Shown here: one piece after another, positions 7,364-15,974 of the stretch | Numbering within the stretch: the first letter of the stretch is position 1 | Layout: the number at the start of each line of letters is the position of its first letter | Source of the DNA: Bacteroidetes bacterium B1(2017) | GTDB lineage: Bacteria; Bacteroidota; Bacteroidia; UKL13-3 | NCBI GenBank assembly: GCA_002256395.1 | Contig: NKJG01000001.1 | Coordinates: 868,001-932,000 of the forward strand | DNA length: 64,000 nt | Direction of reading: 5' to 3' | Made by a program: the position numbers and the translations under genes | Notes under the pieces: generated by a model | Told to the model about the DNA's origin: nothing | The model's database searches: none | Seen by the model: the letters and a program-made list of their open reading frames with translations, nothing else

Positions 7364-8671
7364 TTATAATGATTGGAGTGGGTTTTGGGCTACCAAAAGT
7401 ATTTCTTCAATTTTTCCTTTTAGTTCATTTCTAATTAATTCATCATAAATCTTCATTCCCAAATTCTTCTCCAAAATACCATCCTTGTTAAAGAGGTCCG
7501 TAAAGGCAACTTGGCAATTTTGATTTCTAAATCTTTCGTTCCTGAATGGTTTCTTTTCTGAAGAATTTAAGGTTGTTTTGGGATAAAGTAAAATACTAAG
7601 GTCAGTTTCATAATGTAAATTATAAGCAAACATTTGCTTTAAGTCACCGTCCGAAGGTTTATCGTCATTTAACACTTTCCATTTTGTATCAATTACAAAG
7701 CGCTTACCACTTGTTTCTAATAAAATATCAGCACGCAATCCTCTCGACTCCCAGAATGGTGTTCTATTTTGTTCTCTGATTTGTATTTCTGGTATTGCTG
7801 CATTTGATTGAATAGATTTTAGTTTTCGGTAAATGTAATTTTCATACAATAAATTCATGTCAAACATTATCGCCAGAATATTTTCATTTCCTCCTTTCAA
7901 ATCAGGTGAATATCGGAGTATTATTAATTTTGCTAACGTTATCGCCTGCTTATATCTCTCTGTATTTCTGTCAAATTTAAGTTTGTCAAACCACGAACTT
8001 GTTATATTTTGTTCAGTGATTCCTTCGAAATTCAGCAATAATTTATTTATTCTGATGTTATGATGCGGGTTGTGTACTATTGACTTTAATACTATTAATG
8101 CTTTGTATAAAATTTGATTAAGTGGATTGTTGGCATCAAATATTTTATGTTCTATAAAGAACCTCTCCTTGTGAAATGCATTTACTGTAATGTGCTTTGT
8201 GAAAAGTATCTTACCTTTTACTTTATTCAAATTTTCTGTTTTCCCTATATAGCTTTTCCGTAAACCATGTTTATATAGAGTTTCAGTTTCTGACAAAAAG
8301 AGGTCGAAATATAAATCGAGGATAGATGCTGATTTTAATTTCAGCTTTGCATTTGAGATTGCATTCAACTTTATCAATTTGCATTCGTGCAACATTGAAA
8401 TAAGTGCATTATGCCACTTGTCCTTTGAATTTTGGTCCTCTGAACTGTGGTCAGCTTTTGGAAGTATTTCAATCGTTAAGTTTTTGACTTGAATCACTCC
8501 AACATAATTATTGAATTTAATCCGCTTGTTGCCTACTGCGAAATATTTCTCTTTAGTTTTATACCCGTATTTTTCTAGTGCATTGAAATGAACTAAATTG
8601 AATTTAGATTCCTCATCAACTTTCAAAGTATGATGCTCAAAAACTTGAATTATGTTTTTGTTATTACTCAT
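7364..8671 (-). CDS. mcrC: McrC-like nuclease subunit of a type IV restriction system
   Basis: A 435-residue protein. The C-terminal half contains the family signature AIMFDMNLLYENYIYRKL (268-285) and a PD-(D/E)xK nuclease core RADILLE...FVIDTKWK, with D315, D328 and K330 as likely catalytic residues. In McrBC, McrC binds the McrB motor ring and cuts DNA carrying modified cytosine. The start overlaps the end of the McrB-like gene by 8 bp, so translation is coupled. The N-terminal 100 residues are the expected beta-rich McrB-contacting region. DNA substrate preference depends on the partner. Confidence 0.92.
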   Translation of the reverse strand: MSNNKNIIQVFEHHTLKVDEESKFNLVHFNALEKYGYKTKEKYFAVGNKRIKFNNYVGVIQVKNLTIEILPKADHSSEDQNSKDKWHNALISMLHECKLIKLNAISNAKLKLKSASILDLYFDLFLSETETLYKHGLRKSYIGKTENLNKVKGKILFTKHITVNAFHKERFFIEHKIFDANNPLNQILYKALIVLKSIVHNPHHNIRINKLLLNFEGITEQNITSSWFDKLKFDRNTERYKQAITLAKLIILRYSPDLKGGNENILAIMFDMNLLYENYIYRKLKSIQSNAAIPEIQIREQNRTPFWESRGLRADILLETSGKRFVIDTKWKVLNDDKPSDGDLKQMFAYNLHYETDLSILLYPKTTLNSSEKKPFRNERFRNQNCQVAFTDLFNKDGILEKNLGMKIYDELIRNELKGKIEEILLVAQNPLQSL

Positions 8672-11600
8672 AAATTGATTTAAACGAATCTAATGTCCAA
8701 TTTGTTGATTGCACGAAACTATAGATAGGCTTATCATTGTATTCTTCATAGTCATCATCTAAATCATTAGAAAGAAATTTAATTGGTTCAACTTTCTTGT
8801 AAACAAATTCCTTTCCAACAACTAGCATTATTTTACCCCAATCTCCATAAAAATATTCTTGAAGCAAAGGAAGAATTTTATTCTTGAAAATATCCTTCAA
8901 CTCTTCAAGAGGCTTATTTTTATCTTTTATGGTCATAAAGTAAGAGTGCCCAATACAATAGTCTTTGTCAAGCAACTTTTCAATTCTTGCATTTATAGCA
9001 TTCAACAATTTGGACAAATCAATTCCATCACATTTGAATTCCAATTTATTCAATGTTTCCGGATCAGGATTCATTTCAATAAAAGAAAACCTCCTACGCA
9101 AGGCAGTATCCAATGCTTCAACGCTTCTATCTGCAGTATTCATTGTGCCAATAATATATAGGTTATTAGGCACAGAAAACGGTTTCTTTGAATAAGGCAA
9201 TGTTGCCTTTATTTGGTTTGGTTTCCCATCTCTTTTATCATCTTCTATTAAGGTAATTAATTCGCCAAAAATAGATGAAATGTTCCCACGGTTAATTTCA
9301 TCTATGAAAATTGCATACTTATTTGCGGAATCATTGCGAGCACGATTACACATTTTCTGAAACACTCCTTCTTCAATCTTGTAAGAAATATCGCTATCAG
9401 ATAATTCAGGCTTGATGCCTTCTATAAAATCCTCATAAGAGTAGGACTGATGAAAAGTTAAAAATTCAAATCTTTCAATTTTCTTATTTGGAATATGGGC
9501 AAAGCCATCAATTTTCGCTTTTAATTCTAATAATTCTGGCGCCTGCTCCTTTACCTCATTTACAAGAATTTCCCATTCCGAATTATCAGTTTTGTTAAAA
9601 ATAAAAGGAGGCATTCTTCTTTGAACTTTAACATGCTCACACTCTTCTATTGTATGACCTTGTAATTGGCCCCAAATTGTTGGTGTAATAGTTGTTGAAT
9701 TGGATAATTGGGCTTTAATTTTAACAAATTCATGGTTGAATATACTAGCAACTTTTGTCTTGCCCAATTCTAAAACCGCTAAAGCAATTATTTGCCACCA
9801 AGAGCAATTTTGAATAATATCTTTTAAAAATTCATCGCGCGTAATGGAGTTTTCGGATGATGTAAAAAGTGGCATGTACTTATTTTTAAGCAAATATGTT
9901 TTCCCTGTCCCTGGAGGACCGTATAATATTGTGTTTAATGACATTTCCATAGTATTGTTATTTGCTTTTAATGGATTATTTGCGAATACATAATTCTCAA
10001 AATCACTATTATTATATTTCCTAAAGCTTGATTTCTTTGTCCTATTTAATTCATCTTCCAATGCACTTTCAATTGAATCTATATTTGAATTTATTGAATC
10101 AATATCGTTAAAATGAGTGTAATAAGATACTGGTCCTGCCCCTTCAAACTTCCCACTTGTTTCTATCAAAGGATCTTTTGAGATAACACCAAATTTCCCT
10201 TTGGGATCAGTTAGGAATAGATTCCAACAATAGCGCTGTCCAATAATAAAATTCAGGCTATTATCTCGAATACTAAATACCAAGCGATCATCGCCAGGTG
10301 TCAAATGAAATTTTCGAACTATCTCCTTTAAAAAAACTATATAATTTCTAAAATCATCTATATCCAATTTGGTAATTAATTTTTCAAAAGACGATTCTCT
10401 AGAATTGATTAATTCCAACAAGGCATCATATTCTTCTACAGTTGCTGTAAAGTTTGTTCCCTGATTCCCTATTTTCAAGTCTTTTAAATTCTCAATACTT
10501 TGTATCTCTTCTTTCAGAATGGGGTTGTCAACTAAATTATGTGTTATTTTTAGTTCTGCTTTCAATACGCTTTTATCTTCACCCTTCCATAAATGATCGT
10601 CGGGCGATGGCGTTTTCAAATGTGGTTCAGAAGTTATTTCTGCCAAAGCATAGCATCCTGATTCGTTACCAGTAACCCATATTATTACCTTGTCTCCAAT
10701 TTTTATTCTTTCCTTATGAGCACTGACTGTCCAATCCGTTAAAAGGCCTTGTTTTAGAGCTGTTTCAAAATCAAAGACTAGTGGATTACCTTGGAAAACC
10801 CAATAACTAACAGAGCTTTCTTTATCTAACATTTGATAAAGAATATCTTGAGCTAATAGCTTATGATTTGTTCCATCATAATATTCAGGTAACAATCCTT
10901 TTACCTGGTTTATTAATTCAATATCTGGTTTTATATAATTTTCAATTAACTGATTTATTAATTCTAAATAATGAACATACTTTTTGTTCTTCTCTCCCTC
11001 ATTAACACCAATGAGTTTACAATATTTCTTATAAAAAGAAGACTTATAAAATGTGTATTTAGAAGGATTATGATAAGTTAAATAGGTTGCAATGGTCCTT
11101 TCATCTTGATGATGTGATAAGGTTTCTCCTAAAGACCTATATAGTTTTAATGTTTCTTCATTGAAATAAGTTGTGCGTAAAAATAAATCTTTACTCTCAT
11201 CAAAAAGATAAGTAAAAAGAGTCCTAAGTTCCTCAGGCTTCTCTTTCGCAATATGATTAATAACAGCAGCACCCATTGCATAAAGAAGATTATTAAATTT
11301 TACTTCTTTAATCTCTCTGGAAAAGTCAATAGCTGTTGTGTCTGGACGACCTTTATAGTCTTGAACTAATTTCCACTTGTATATCTCATCTTGTAATTGA
11401 GTTTTTGAAATGAGTTTCTTGTAATTCTCTACTAATAACTTTACGGGGTCAGTTTTGGGAATAATTTCGAAACCTTCCATTTTCAATAATTCAAATGCAG
11501 AAGTATCCTTTCCACCTTCAAAATCATTAGGTTCAAGTTCAACACCATTCGCAAATCGATTTGCAATAGATACCACCAATTTTGGAGGATAACGCTTTCC

Positions 11601-11711
11601 ATTAAATAATAAGTCGTAAGTAGACGAGTGCCTTCCTTTCCGAACGCCATTACTATCTATTTCTAGTATAGCCTTTTCAATGTGTTCTTTGGCAATATTT
11701 TTGGGGACCAT
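8664..11711 (-). CDS. mcrB: McrB-like GTPase/AAA+ subunit with an EVE domain
   Basis: A large motor and specificity subunit, 1015 residues from the ATG at 11711. The open frame continues to a TTG at 11756, and the residue numbers below use that longer form. An N-terminal module (about 20-100) resembles the head domain of ScoMcrA-like proteins. A helical region follows, then an EVE/PUA-like domain beginning SYWVFQGNPLVFDF (about 317-450), a fold that can recognise modified bases. The AAA+ motor holds Walker A GPPGTGKT (613-620), Walker B YAIFIDEINRGN (814-825) and the McrB-type motif GTMNTADRS (870-878). It overlaps mcrC by 8 bp. Target modification is unknown. Confidence 0.92.
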   Translation of the reverse strand: MVPKNIAKEHIEKAILEIDSNGVRKGRHSSTYDLLFNGKRYPPKLVVSIANRFANGVELEPNDFEGGKDTSAFELLKMEGFEIIPKTDPVKLLVENYKKLISKTQLQDEIYKWKLVQDYKGRPDTTAIDFSREIKEVKFNNLLYAMGAAVINHIAKEKPEELRTLFTYLFDESKDLFLRTTYFNEETLKLYRSLGETLSHHQDERTIATYLTYHNPSKYTFYKSSFYKKYCKLIGVNEGEKNKKYVHYLELINQLIENYIKPDIELINQVKGLLPEYYDGTNHKLLAQDILYQMLDKESSVSYWVFQGNPLVFDFETALKQGLLTDWTVSAHKERIKIGDKVIIWVTGNESGCYALAEITSEPHLKTPSPDDHLWKGEDKSVLKAELKITHNLVDNPILKEEIQSIENLKDLKIGNQGTNFTATVEEYDALLELINSRESSFEKLITKLDIDDFRNYIVFLKEIVRKFHLTPGDDRLVFSIRDNSLNFIIGQRYCWNLFLTDPKGKFGVISKDPLIETSGKFEGAGPVSYYTHFNDIDSINSNIDSIESALEDELNRTKKSSFRKYNNSDFENYVFANNPLKANNNTMEMSLNTILYGPPGTGKTYLLKNKYMPLFTSSENSITRDEFLKDIIQNCSWWQIIALAVLELGKTKVASIFNHEFVKIKAQLSNSTTITPTIWGQLQGHTIEECEHVKVQRRMPPFIFNKTDNSEWEILVNEVKEQAPELLELKAKIDGFAHIPNKKIERFEFLTFHQSYSYEDFIEGIKPELSDSDISYKIEEGVFQKMCNRARNDSANKYAIFIDEINRGNISSIFGELITLIEDDKRDGKPNQIKATLPYSKKPFSVPNNLYIIGTMNTADRSVEALDTALRRRFSFIEMNPDPETLNKLEFKCDGIDLSKLLNAINARIEKLLDKDYCIGHSYFMTIKDKNKPLEELKDIFKNKILPLLQEYFYGDWGKIMLVVGKEFVYKKVEPIKFLSNDLDDDYEEYNDKPIYSFVQSTNWTLDSFKSIYE

Positions 11712-12012
11712 TGTTTTTGTTTTGATGTTACTGTTTGCCAAAAGAAGACCTCTCAAATTTATTCTGTTGGTATGACTATACTATTTATTTAAGTTCGCTT
11801 TATTTCAAATTCGCTCATTTGTATACCATCTTTTGAAAAGCATTTTAGGGCATACTAAATCCTTGAATCAAGAAATATCTAGGTATAGGATTTCCTAAGG
11901 ATTATATTAACCTTTTAAAACAAATAAATTTATAGAAATTTTGAAAGAATGAGTAAATGTTAATTCTTGAAAAACAACCCAACTCTTCAATCCTAGTTAT
12001 ATGTTTGTTTTG
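11712..12012. other. AT-rich intergenic region upstream of mcrB
   Basis: About 300 bp lie between the McrB start and the stop of the PIN-like gene. The upstream extension of the mcrB frame occupies the first 45 bp. No gene or RNA is supported. I looked for a TAnnTTTG element and found no good match, so the McrBC promoter is not located. Confidence 0.45.
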
Positions 12013-12537
12013 TTAAATTGGTAATTTTTCATAAATTCTATTTGCCAAAACCTTATTGATTTTACATAAGGGCTTTAAACTCTTATCAACATATTTATCA
12101 CATAATAAATTCAGGTTTTTTTTAGATGTATAATAAACTGGTTTAACACTTCCTTTTGGCAAATATTCTCTACTTGTTACAAACTGAATAGATGTTGTAT
12201 CTTCAGAGCAAATAACCCTGCATTTTGTAATTACCGAAATTGCTAATAAATGTACATCATTAAAAGCCTCTTCCTTCTTTATTCTTTCAATATTTGATTG
12301 TAATTTGTCTATTTCAGTGTCCAATGTATTTACGACTTTTCCTACTTCTTTCAAAAGTCTAAATAATGTAAGGTACTTTGATGCCCTTTTTAATTCTTCC
12401 TTATATTTGCTTCCTCCGTAAATAATTAATCCCTTTCCTTCAATAATCCACTTTAAAACAGGTTCAAATTCATTGTGCTTCGTTGAATTTCGTGAAAATA
12501 CATTAGCAAAGCAGTTTGTGTCTATTATAATTGGCAT
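12013..12537 (-). CDS. PIN-like nuclease, partner of the adjacent ATPase
   Basis: A 174-residue protein with the layout of a PIN-domain nuclease. The acidic residues expected at the metal site are visible as D6 in IIIDTN, E48 in KYKEELKRA, D94 in AFNDVHLLAIS and D113 in VICSEDTT. PIN domains usually cut RNA, as in VapC toxins, though some act on DNA. It follows the ATPase gene with an 11-bp gap, so the two are almost certainly co-expressed. No VapB-like antitoxin is nearby, which argues against an ordinary VapBC module. The tail beyond residue 135 is lysine-rich and could contact nucleic acid or the partner. Confidence 0.7.
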   Translation of the reverse strand: MPIIIDTNCFANVFSRNSTKHNEFEPVLKWIIEGKGLIIYGGSKYKEELKRASKYLTLFRLLKEVGKVVNTLDTEIDKLQSNIERIKKEEAFNDVHLLAISVITKCRVICSEDTTSIQFVTSREYLPKGSVKPVYYTSKKNLNLLCDKYVDKSLKPLCKINKVLANRIYEKLPI

Positions 12538-12548
12538 TTCTTTACTGT

Positions 12549-13838
12549 TTAAAGTTCAAGTAATTTTATCTCCTCATCAATAAAAAAATCTCTATATGAA
12601 TCTGGCAATTCATTTCCGTAAGTTCCATCTGAATTAATACTTATTGTGGTAATTTGATTTCCTTCTGATTCTCTTTCAAAAAACAAAATTTGACTTGAGC
12701 TTTTTTTGCGACTTGGATTTTTAGATAGGCAATATCTAAAACGATTTATTGTAAAATCACTATGTGTTTCTATAATAAATTTGTTTTCTTCATTTTGATA
12801 AGTTTTAAACAAAAAATGTCCAAATGCTGATTGTGCCTTAGGATGCAAATGAACCTCTGGTTGTTGAATTGAAAACATTGTCTTTTTAGTGGCAAGCATT
12901 TCAATAATAAGAGGCAAAACTTGTGATACACCATAACCTACATACGGCAATTTTATTGGGGTATTACCGTATTTTAAAATTATTTCAAATGGTGAAATAT
13001 TTTTATCTCCAAACTCATTTATCTCAATTTCATCAAATAGATTACTTTCCTTGCCAAATTTCTCAAGAATTTCTTTTATCCTGTGTTTATTTTTAGCCTG
13101 TGAGAATAAAGATTTTAACAAAGAAGGAATGTGGTCTCCTTCTGGAGAAAATTTAATATTATAAGATTCATATATTCTTTTAGCTTTTGCCCTAATAGGA
13201 GCTAACCATGTATATCTCGGAAATAAAATTCCTTCATAAAAATCAATTTTCTTTATTTCCTGCTGAGTATCTTTTTTAATAGTATCATTAATTATTTGAA
13301 ACAGGATTGGAATAGGTAACTTTATTGGCGGAATTTCAATTAGAATATTTTTAGCTTTGTTTTTTTCAAACTCCTTAAGCCAAAGTTCAAAACTCTCTAT
13401 AGGTTTATTAAAATATGAACAAATTGTCTTTCTTGAATTTGGCTTAACTAAAACATTTAAATCACCAATCGAGTATCGAATCCATTCAATTTTAGGTATT
13501 GATTTTTCAGATTTAAATTGAAATAATATTCTGAATGTATATGATGATTTCTTTACACTATCTGATACTACTTTTTCTGTGCCAATTTGAAAAAATTTTT
13601 CTGTAGAATTTTTTGTTAATATTTCCTCAAAATATCCAAGTTCTATTTCTTCTTGATTAAATTGAGTTGTAAACCAAAATTCTGGGCTACTTAATAAAGT
13701 TATTAAACTAATTAAGGAAGTCTTACCTGTACTATTTTCTCCCACAAAAAAATTAACTTCACACAAATCTATTATTTGGTTTTTAAATCCTTTAAAATTT
13801 CTAAAATATATTTTATTCATTTTGTTTATTTTGTTCAT
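12549..13838 (-). CDS. OLD/RecF-like AAA ATPase of an uncharacterised two-gene module
   Basis: A protein of about 429 residues. ATGs at 13838 and 13820 are both plausible starts, and a TTG lies further upstream at 13859. Numbering is from 13838. ABC-type ATPase motifs are complete: Walker A GENSTGKT (33-40), signature-like YGVSQVLPL (302-310), Walker B QQPEVHLHP (325-333) and the switch histidine in ETHSD (357-361). The segment PIRAKAKRIYE and the QPEVHLHP pattern resemble DUF3696/AAA_15 ATPases related to Septu PtuA and OLD proteins. It directly precedes a PIN-like nuclease gene. I infer that the ATPase senses or bridges DNA and controls the nuclease. Confidence 0.82.
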   Translation of the reverse strand: MNKINKMNKIYFRNFKGFKNQIIDLCEVNFFVGENSTGKTSLISLITLLSSPEFWFTTQFNQEEIELGYFEEILTKNSTEKFFQIGTEKVVSDSVKKSSYTFRILFQFKSEKSIPKIEWIRYSIGDLNVLVKPNSRKTICSYFNKPIESFELWLKEFEKNKAKNILIEIPPIKLPIPILFQIINDTIKKDTQQEIKKIDFYEGILFPRYTWLAPIRAKAKRIYESYNIKFSPEGDHIPSLLKSLFSQAKNKHRIKEILEKFGKESNLFDEIEINEFGDKNISPFEIILKYGNTPIKLPYVGYGVSQVLPLIIEMLATKKTMFSIQQPEVHLHPKAQSAFGHFLFKTYQNEENKFIIETHSDFTINRFRYCLSKNPSRKKSSSQILFFERESEGNQITTISINSDGTYGNELPDSYRDFFIDEEIKLLEL

Positions 13839-14340
13839 GTCTACAGAATATAACGCCAATCGTTGAGGGCCTATACAGTTTGATTTTTAAATGCACTTTA
13901 TTGTTTGTAAGGACAAATATAATTATTAATATTAATGTTCAATTTAACTTGCTAGTTCGTATTTTAATTCTGGGATATTTGCGATAGATTTTCTTATCTC
14001 TATTTATGGTCTTTATATTTACTTATAATGAATCGTGTTTGTTTGAATCGAAATGTGCTATAAATGGGATTCTAAATTCAGTTATTATAATTTTTTTTTG
14101 CCCTAATAACCTTTGATATTTTATTCTTGTTTTCTATGAAAATTTTTAAGTCAGTTCAATTAATTGTGCGTCCTTTTAAAGTTTTAACTATAGAATTATT
14201 GTTATTATTAATGAATTCCAGATTTGGCGATTACGACCCTTTAAACACAAATGGTTCAGAGAACCACAAAACTTTTGCTTCCACAAAAAGGCAATTATGT
14301 AAGAACCCCTACCATATTTTAAATGTGCTTTTAACTGAAG
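13839..14340. other. AT-rich non-coding stretch with one perfect small hairpin
   Basis: About 500 bp with no convincing gene. A plus-strand frame of 97 codons (14127-14420) is open, but it runs into the 3' end of the membrane-protein gene and has no protein-like features. TGGTTC-AGA-GAACCA (14252-14266) is a perfect 6-bp stem lying about 75 bp after the stop of the membrane-protein gene, without a T-tract. The promoter of the ATPase/PIN pair must lie here or nearby, but I cannot point to it. Confidence 0.45.
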
Positions 14341-14931
14341 CTATTTCCCCGTTCTTCTTTCTATTTTTTCAATATTCCTGCTATAATAAGTATCCCACAA
14401 TGGGCCAAATAATATACTAAGTAGTCCACCAATAAGTGGGATATTATTTAAGGCCTTTCTTCCGGCATAATCAATGTATTTTGACTTTAAAATATAATTC
14501 CTTATGTGCTTTCTCACAATTGGATCAAAGTCCGTATCCGGATTCTCAGATAATAGTCGTTCTAAGGTTATAATATGCTCCCAGTGATTTATTAATTGTT
14601 TACGGTGATTAATGAGCATATCCCTCGTGAATTGTCTTTTAGTTTCTTCTCCAATTAATTTTTCAAGGTTCTTAAGTCTCTCTTCCGATGTTTCAGCTTT
14701 TTCAATTATTTCCTTGAGTTCAGGTACCTTCATTAGTTTTTTTAGTTCTGAACTGGAGTCAGAAGCCTTCGTTGCAAGAACTCCAGCAAGTACAGCTAAG
14801 ATTACCTGTAACAAATTTGAGTCTGATATTTTATAAAAGGGTAAAACCGTTTTTAACCATATATGTAGGTCAGTCGAAAAATACAATCCAACTATACACA
14901 AAAGAGCTAAAGCCCAATATAATATTCTCAT
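14341..14931 (-). CDS. Membrane protein of unknown function with a coiled-coil-like middle
   Basis: A 196-residue protein. Two hydrophobic segments lie near residues 3-19 and 41-57, followed by a charged helical region (about 60-135: SSELKKLMKVPELKEIIEKA, then EERLKNLEKLIGEETKRQ) with heptad-like spacing. A glycine-containing hydrophobic stretch near 163-178 (NIPLIGGLLSILFGPLW) follows. I recognise no family. It lies upstream of the ATPase/PIN pair on the same strand but is separated by about 500 bp, so it need not belong to that module. A membrane effector role is possible but unproven. Confidence 0.6.
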   Translation of the reverse strand: MRILYWALALLCIVGLYFSTDLHIWLKTVLPFYKISDSNLLQVILAVLAGVLATKASDSSSELKKLMKVPELKEIIEKAETSEERLKNLEKLIGEETKRQFTRDMLINHRKQLINHWEHIITLERLLSENPDTDFDPIVRKHIRNYILKSKYIDYAGRKALNNIPLIGGLLSILFGPLWDTYYSRNIEKIERRTGK

Positions 14932-15285
14932 GTTCGTTTTTTATAATTGCTACAGAATTACTTATACAAGCAGTAAAATCCCCTAACAGAAATACTCTGA
15001 TTCTCGAAGCCCCAAATGAAAAACACACTCCACAAAAAGTTCCCAAGTCATTCATAAGTCATTAATCACCCTCCCTAATCCCAACACCAAAATTCCTCGT
15101 ATCTTCATAACTCAATAGGCCTCATCCAACAATTCATCACCAAAAAACTCTCTTGGCGCTAGGGGAAAATTGCTTACTCAAACATATCAATTAATTTGAA
15201 ATAAAAAACTGATTAAAGGAGGTTTTGGGAGAATGTTTTGTTGTTCGCGGAGATTTTGTGCTTATACGAAGGAATTGCGGCCGTT
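14932..15285. other. Non-coding region left of the repeats
   Basis: No gene or RNA is supported in these 350 bp. The sequence is AT-rich up to about 15230, then becomes clearly more GC-rich as the repeat block begins. Minus-strand frames that start in the block continue into this region but encode low-complexity cysteine/proline-rich strings. Confidence 0.4.
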
Positions 15286-15434
15286 GGGGAAGAAGCATGG
15301 CATTGCATGGCGTTGCATGGACGTGTGCTGCGCTTACTTGGGCAGGGTAAGACCTGCGGATGGGGAAGGCATGGCATTGCATGGCGTTGCATGGACGGCC
15401 GCTGCGCTTACTTGGGCATGGTAAGACCTGCGGA
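15286..15434. repeat. Two-copy direct repeat of about 75 bp, GC-rich
   Basis: Copy 1 is 15286-15360 and copy 2 is 15362-15434. Each begins GGGGA, contains GCATGGCATTGCATGGCG followed by TTGCATGGACG, and ends GGTAAGACCTGCGGA. They differ by a few substitutions and a 2-bp indel. Within each copy the 10-bp word GCATTGCATGG-like is itself nearly repeated. The block is much more GC-rich than its surroundings. Open frames across it on both strands are a consequence of composition and repetition, not evidence of a gene. Confidence 0.8.
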
Positions 15435-15494
15435 AGGGCAATGGGCGATGTGAAAGGAAGTGGGCGCTGGGATTTTAGCACTGCACTTTTGCTA

Positions 15495-15810
15495 GCAAGC
15501 ATAACACTTCATACCACCCTACTTACCCTGTGTGCATCGAAGGGTAACACTTAGGCATTTATGCCTTGCACTTTTGCACGCAAGGGTAACGCTTATGCAT
15601 TTATGTATTGCACTTTTGCACGCAAGGGTAACACTTAGGCATTTATGCATTGCACTTTGGCACGCAAGGGTAACACTTAGGCATTTATGCATTGCACTTT
15701 TGCACGTAAGGGTACCACTTAAGCATTTATGCATTGCACTTTGGCACGCAAGCATAACACCGCATACCAAGCTACCTGCCCTGTGTGTAACAAAGGGCAA
15801 CACCTAGGCA
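15495..15810. repeat. Imperfect 63-bp flanking repeats bracketing a tandem array
   Basis: The segment 15495-15557 (GCAAGCATAACACTTCATAC, ending TTAGGCA) recurs as 15748-15810 (GCAAGCATAACACCGCATAC, ending CTAGGCA), with about 50 of 63 positions matching by eye. Both copies contain the word CCCTGTGTG and an AAGGG-AACACTTAGGCA-like end that merges into the 42-bp tandem unit. The array at 15540-15749 therefore appears to be bracketed by, and partly derived from, this longer unit. Confidence 0.7.
15540..15749. repeat. Tandem array of five 42-bp units
   Basis: Five consecutive units start at 15540, 15582, 15624, 15666 and 15708. The consensus begins AAGGGTAACACTTAGGCATT and continues TATGCATTGCACTTTTGCACGC. 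Units differ at a few positions each. Each unit carries two small palindromes, GCATTTATGC and TGCACTTTTGCA. There are no unique spacers, so it is not a CRISPR array. Because 42 is a multiple of three, both strands stay open through the array and yield 14-residue peptide repeats. I read these as by-products. Confidence 0.85.
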
Positions 15811-15914
15811 GCAAAGCACAACACTTGTGTATTAATGTAAAACACTTATGCACGCAAGCACAACACTTGGTATAAAATGTATCGCACAAATAATAATACC
15901 CTTAACAGACAGGG

Positions 15915-15972
15915 GAAAGAAAGAGAAAGTGAAAGAGAAAGAAAAGGACCTCTTTCTGTTTCTCTTTCTCCT
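15915..15972 (-). terminator. Imperfect purine/pyrimidine hairpin after the nuo operon
   Basis: Just downstream of the last nuo-operon gene (stop at 15975) the plus strand reads GGGGAAAGAAAGAGAAAGTG, then GAAAGAGAAAGAAAAGGACC, then TCTTTCTGTTTCTCTTTCTC. The two halves pair as a long imperfect GA/TC stem around GGACC. It could end transcription of the nuo operon. It lacks a clean T-tract, so it may only stabilise the mRNA 3' end. Confidence 0.4.
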
Positions 15973-15974
15973 AC

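Noticed and set aside
12013..12537. Ordinary VapC toxin of a VapBC pair
   Set aside because: There is no small antitoxin gene next to it. The adjacent co-directional gene is a large ATPase.
14252..14266. Perfect hairpin TGGTTC-AGA-GAACCA as a terminator
   Set aside because: Stem is only 6 bp and has no T-tract. Kept as a note within the intergenic entry.
14127..14420. Plus-strand frame of 97 codons
   Set aside because: Overlaps the end of the membrane-protein gene and shows no coherent segments beyond AT-driven hydrophobicity.
15191..15554. Several open frames across the GC-rich direct repeat
   Set aside because: They overlap each other on both strands in a repetitive, cysteine- and alanine-rich stretch. 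No family resemblance.
15540..15749. CRISPR array
   Set aside because: Units are directly adjacent with no unique spacers, and no cas gene is nearby.
15519..15807. Overlapping open frames on both strands with 14-residue repeats
   Set aside because: They follow from a 42-bp repeat period, a multiple of three. Both strands are open, composition is low-complexity, and no signal or domain is present.
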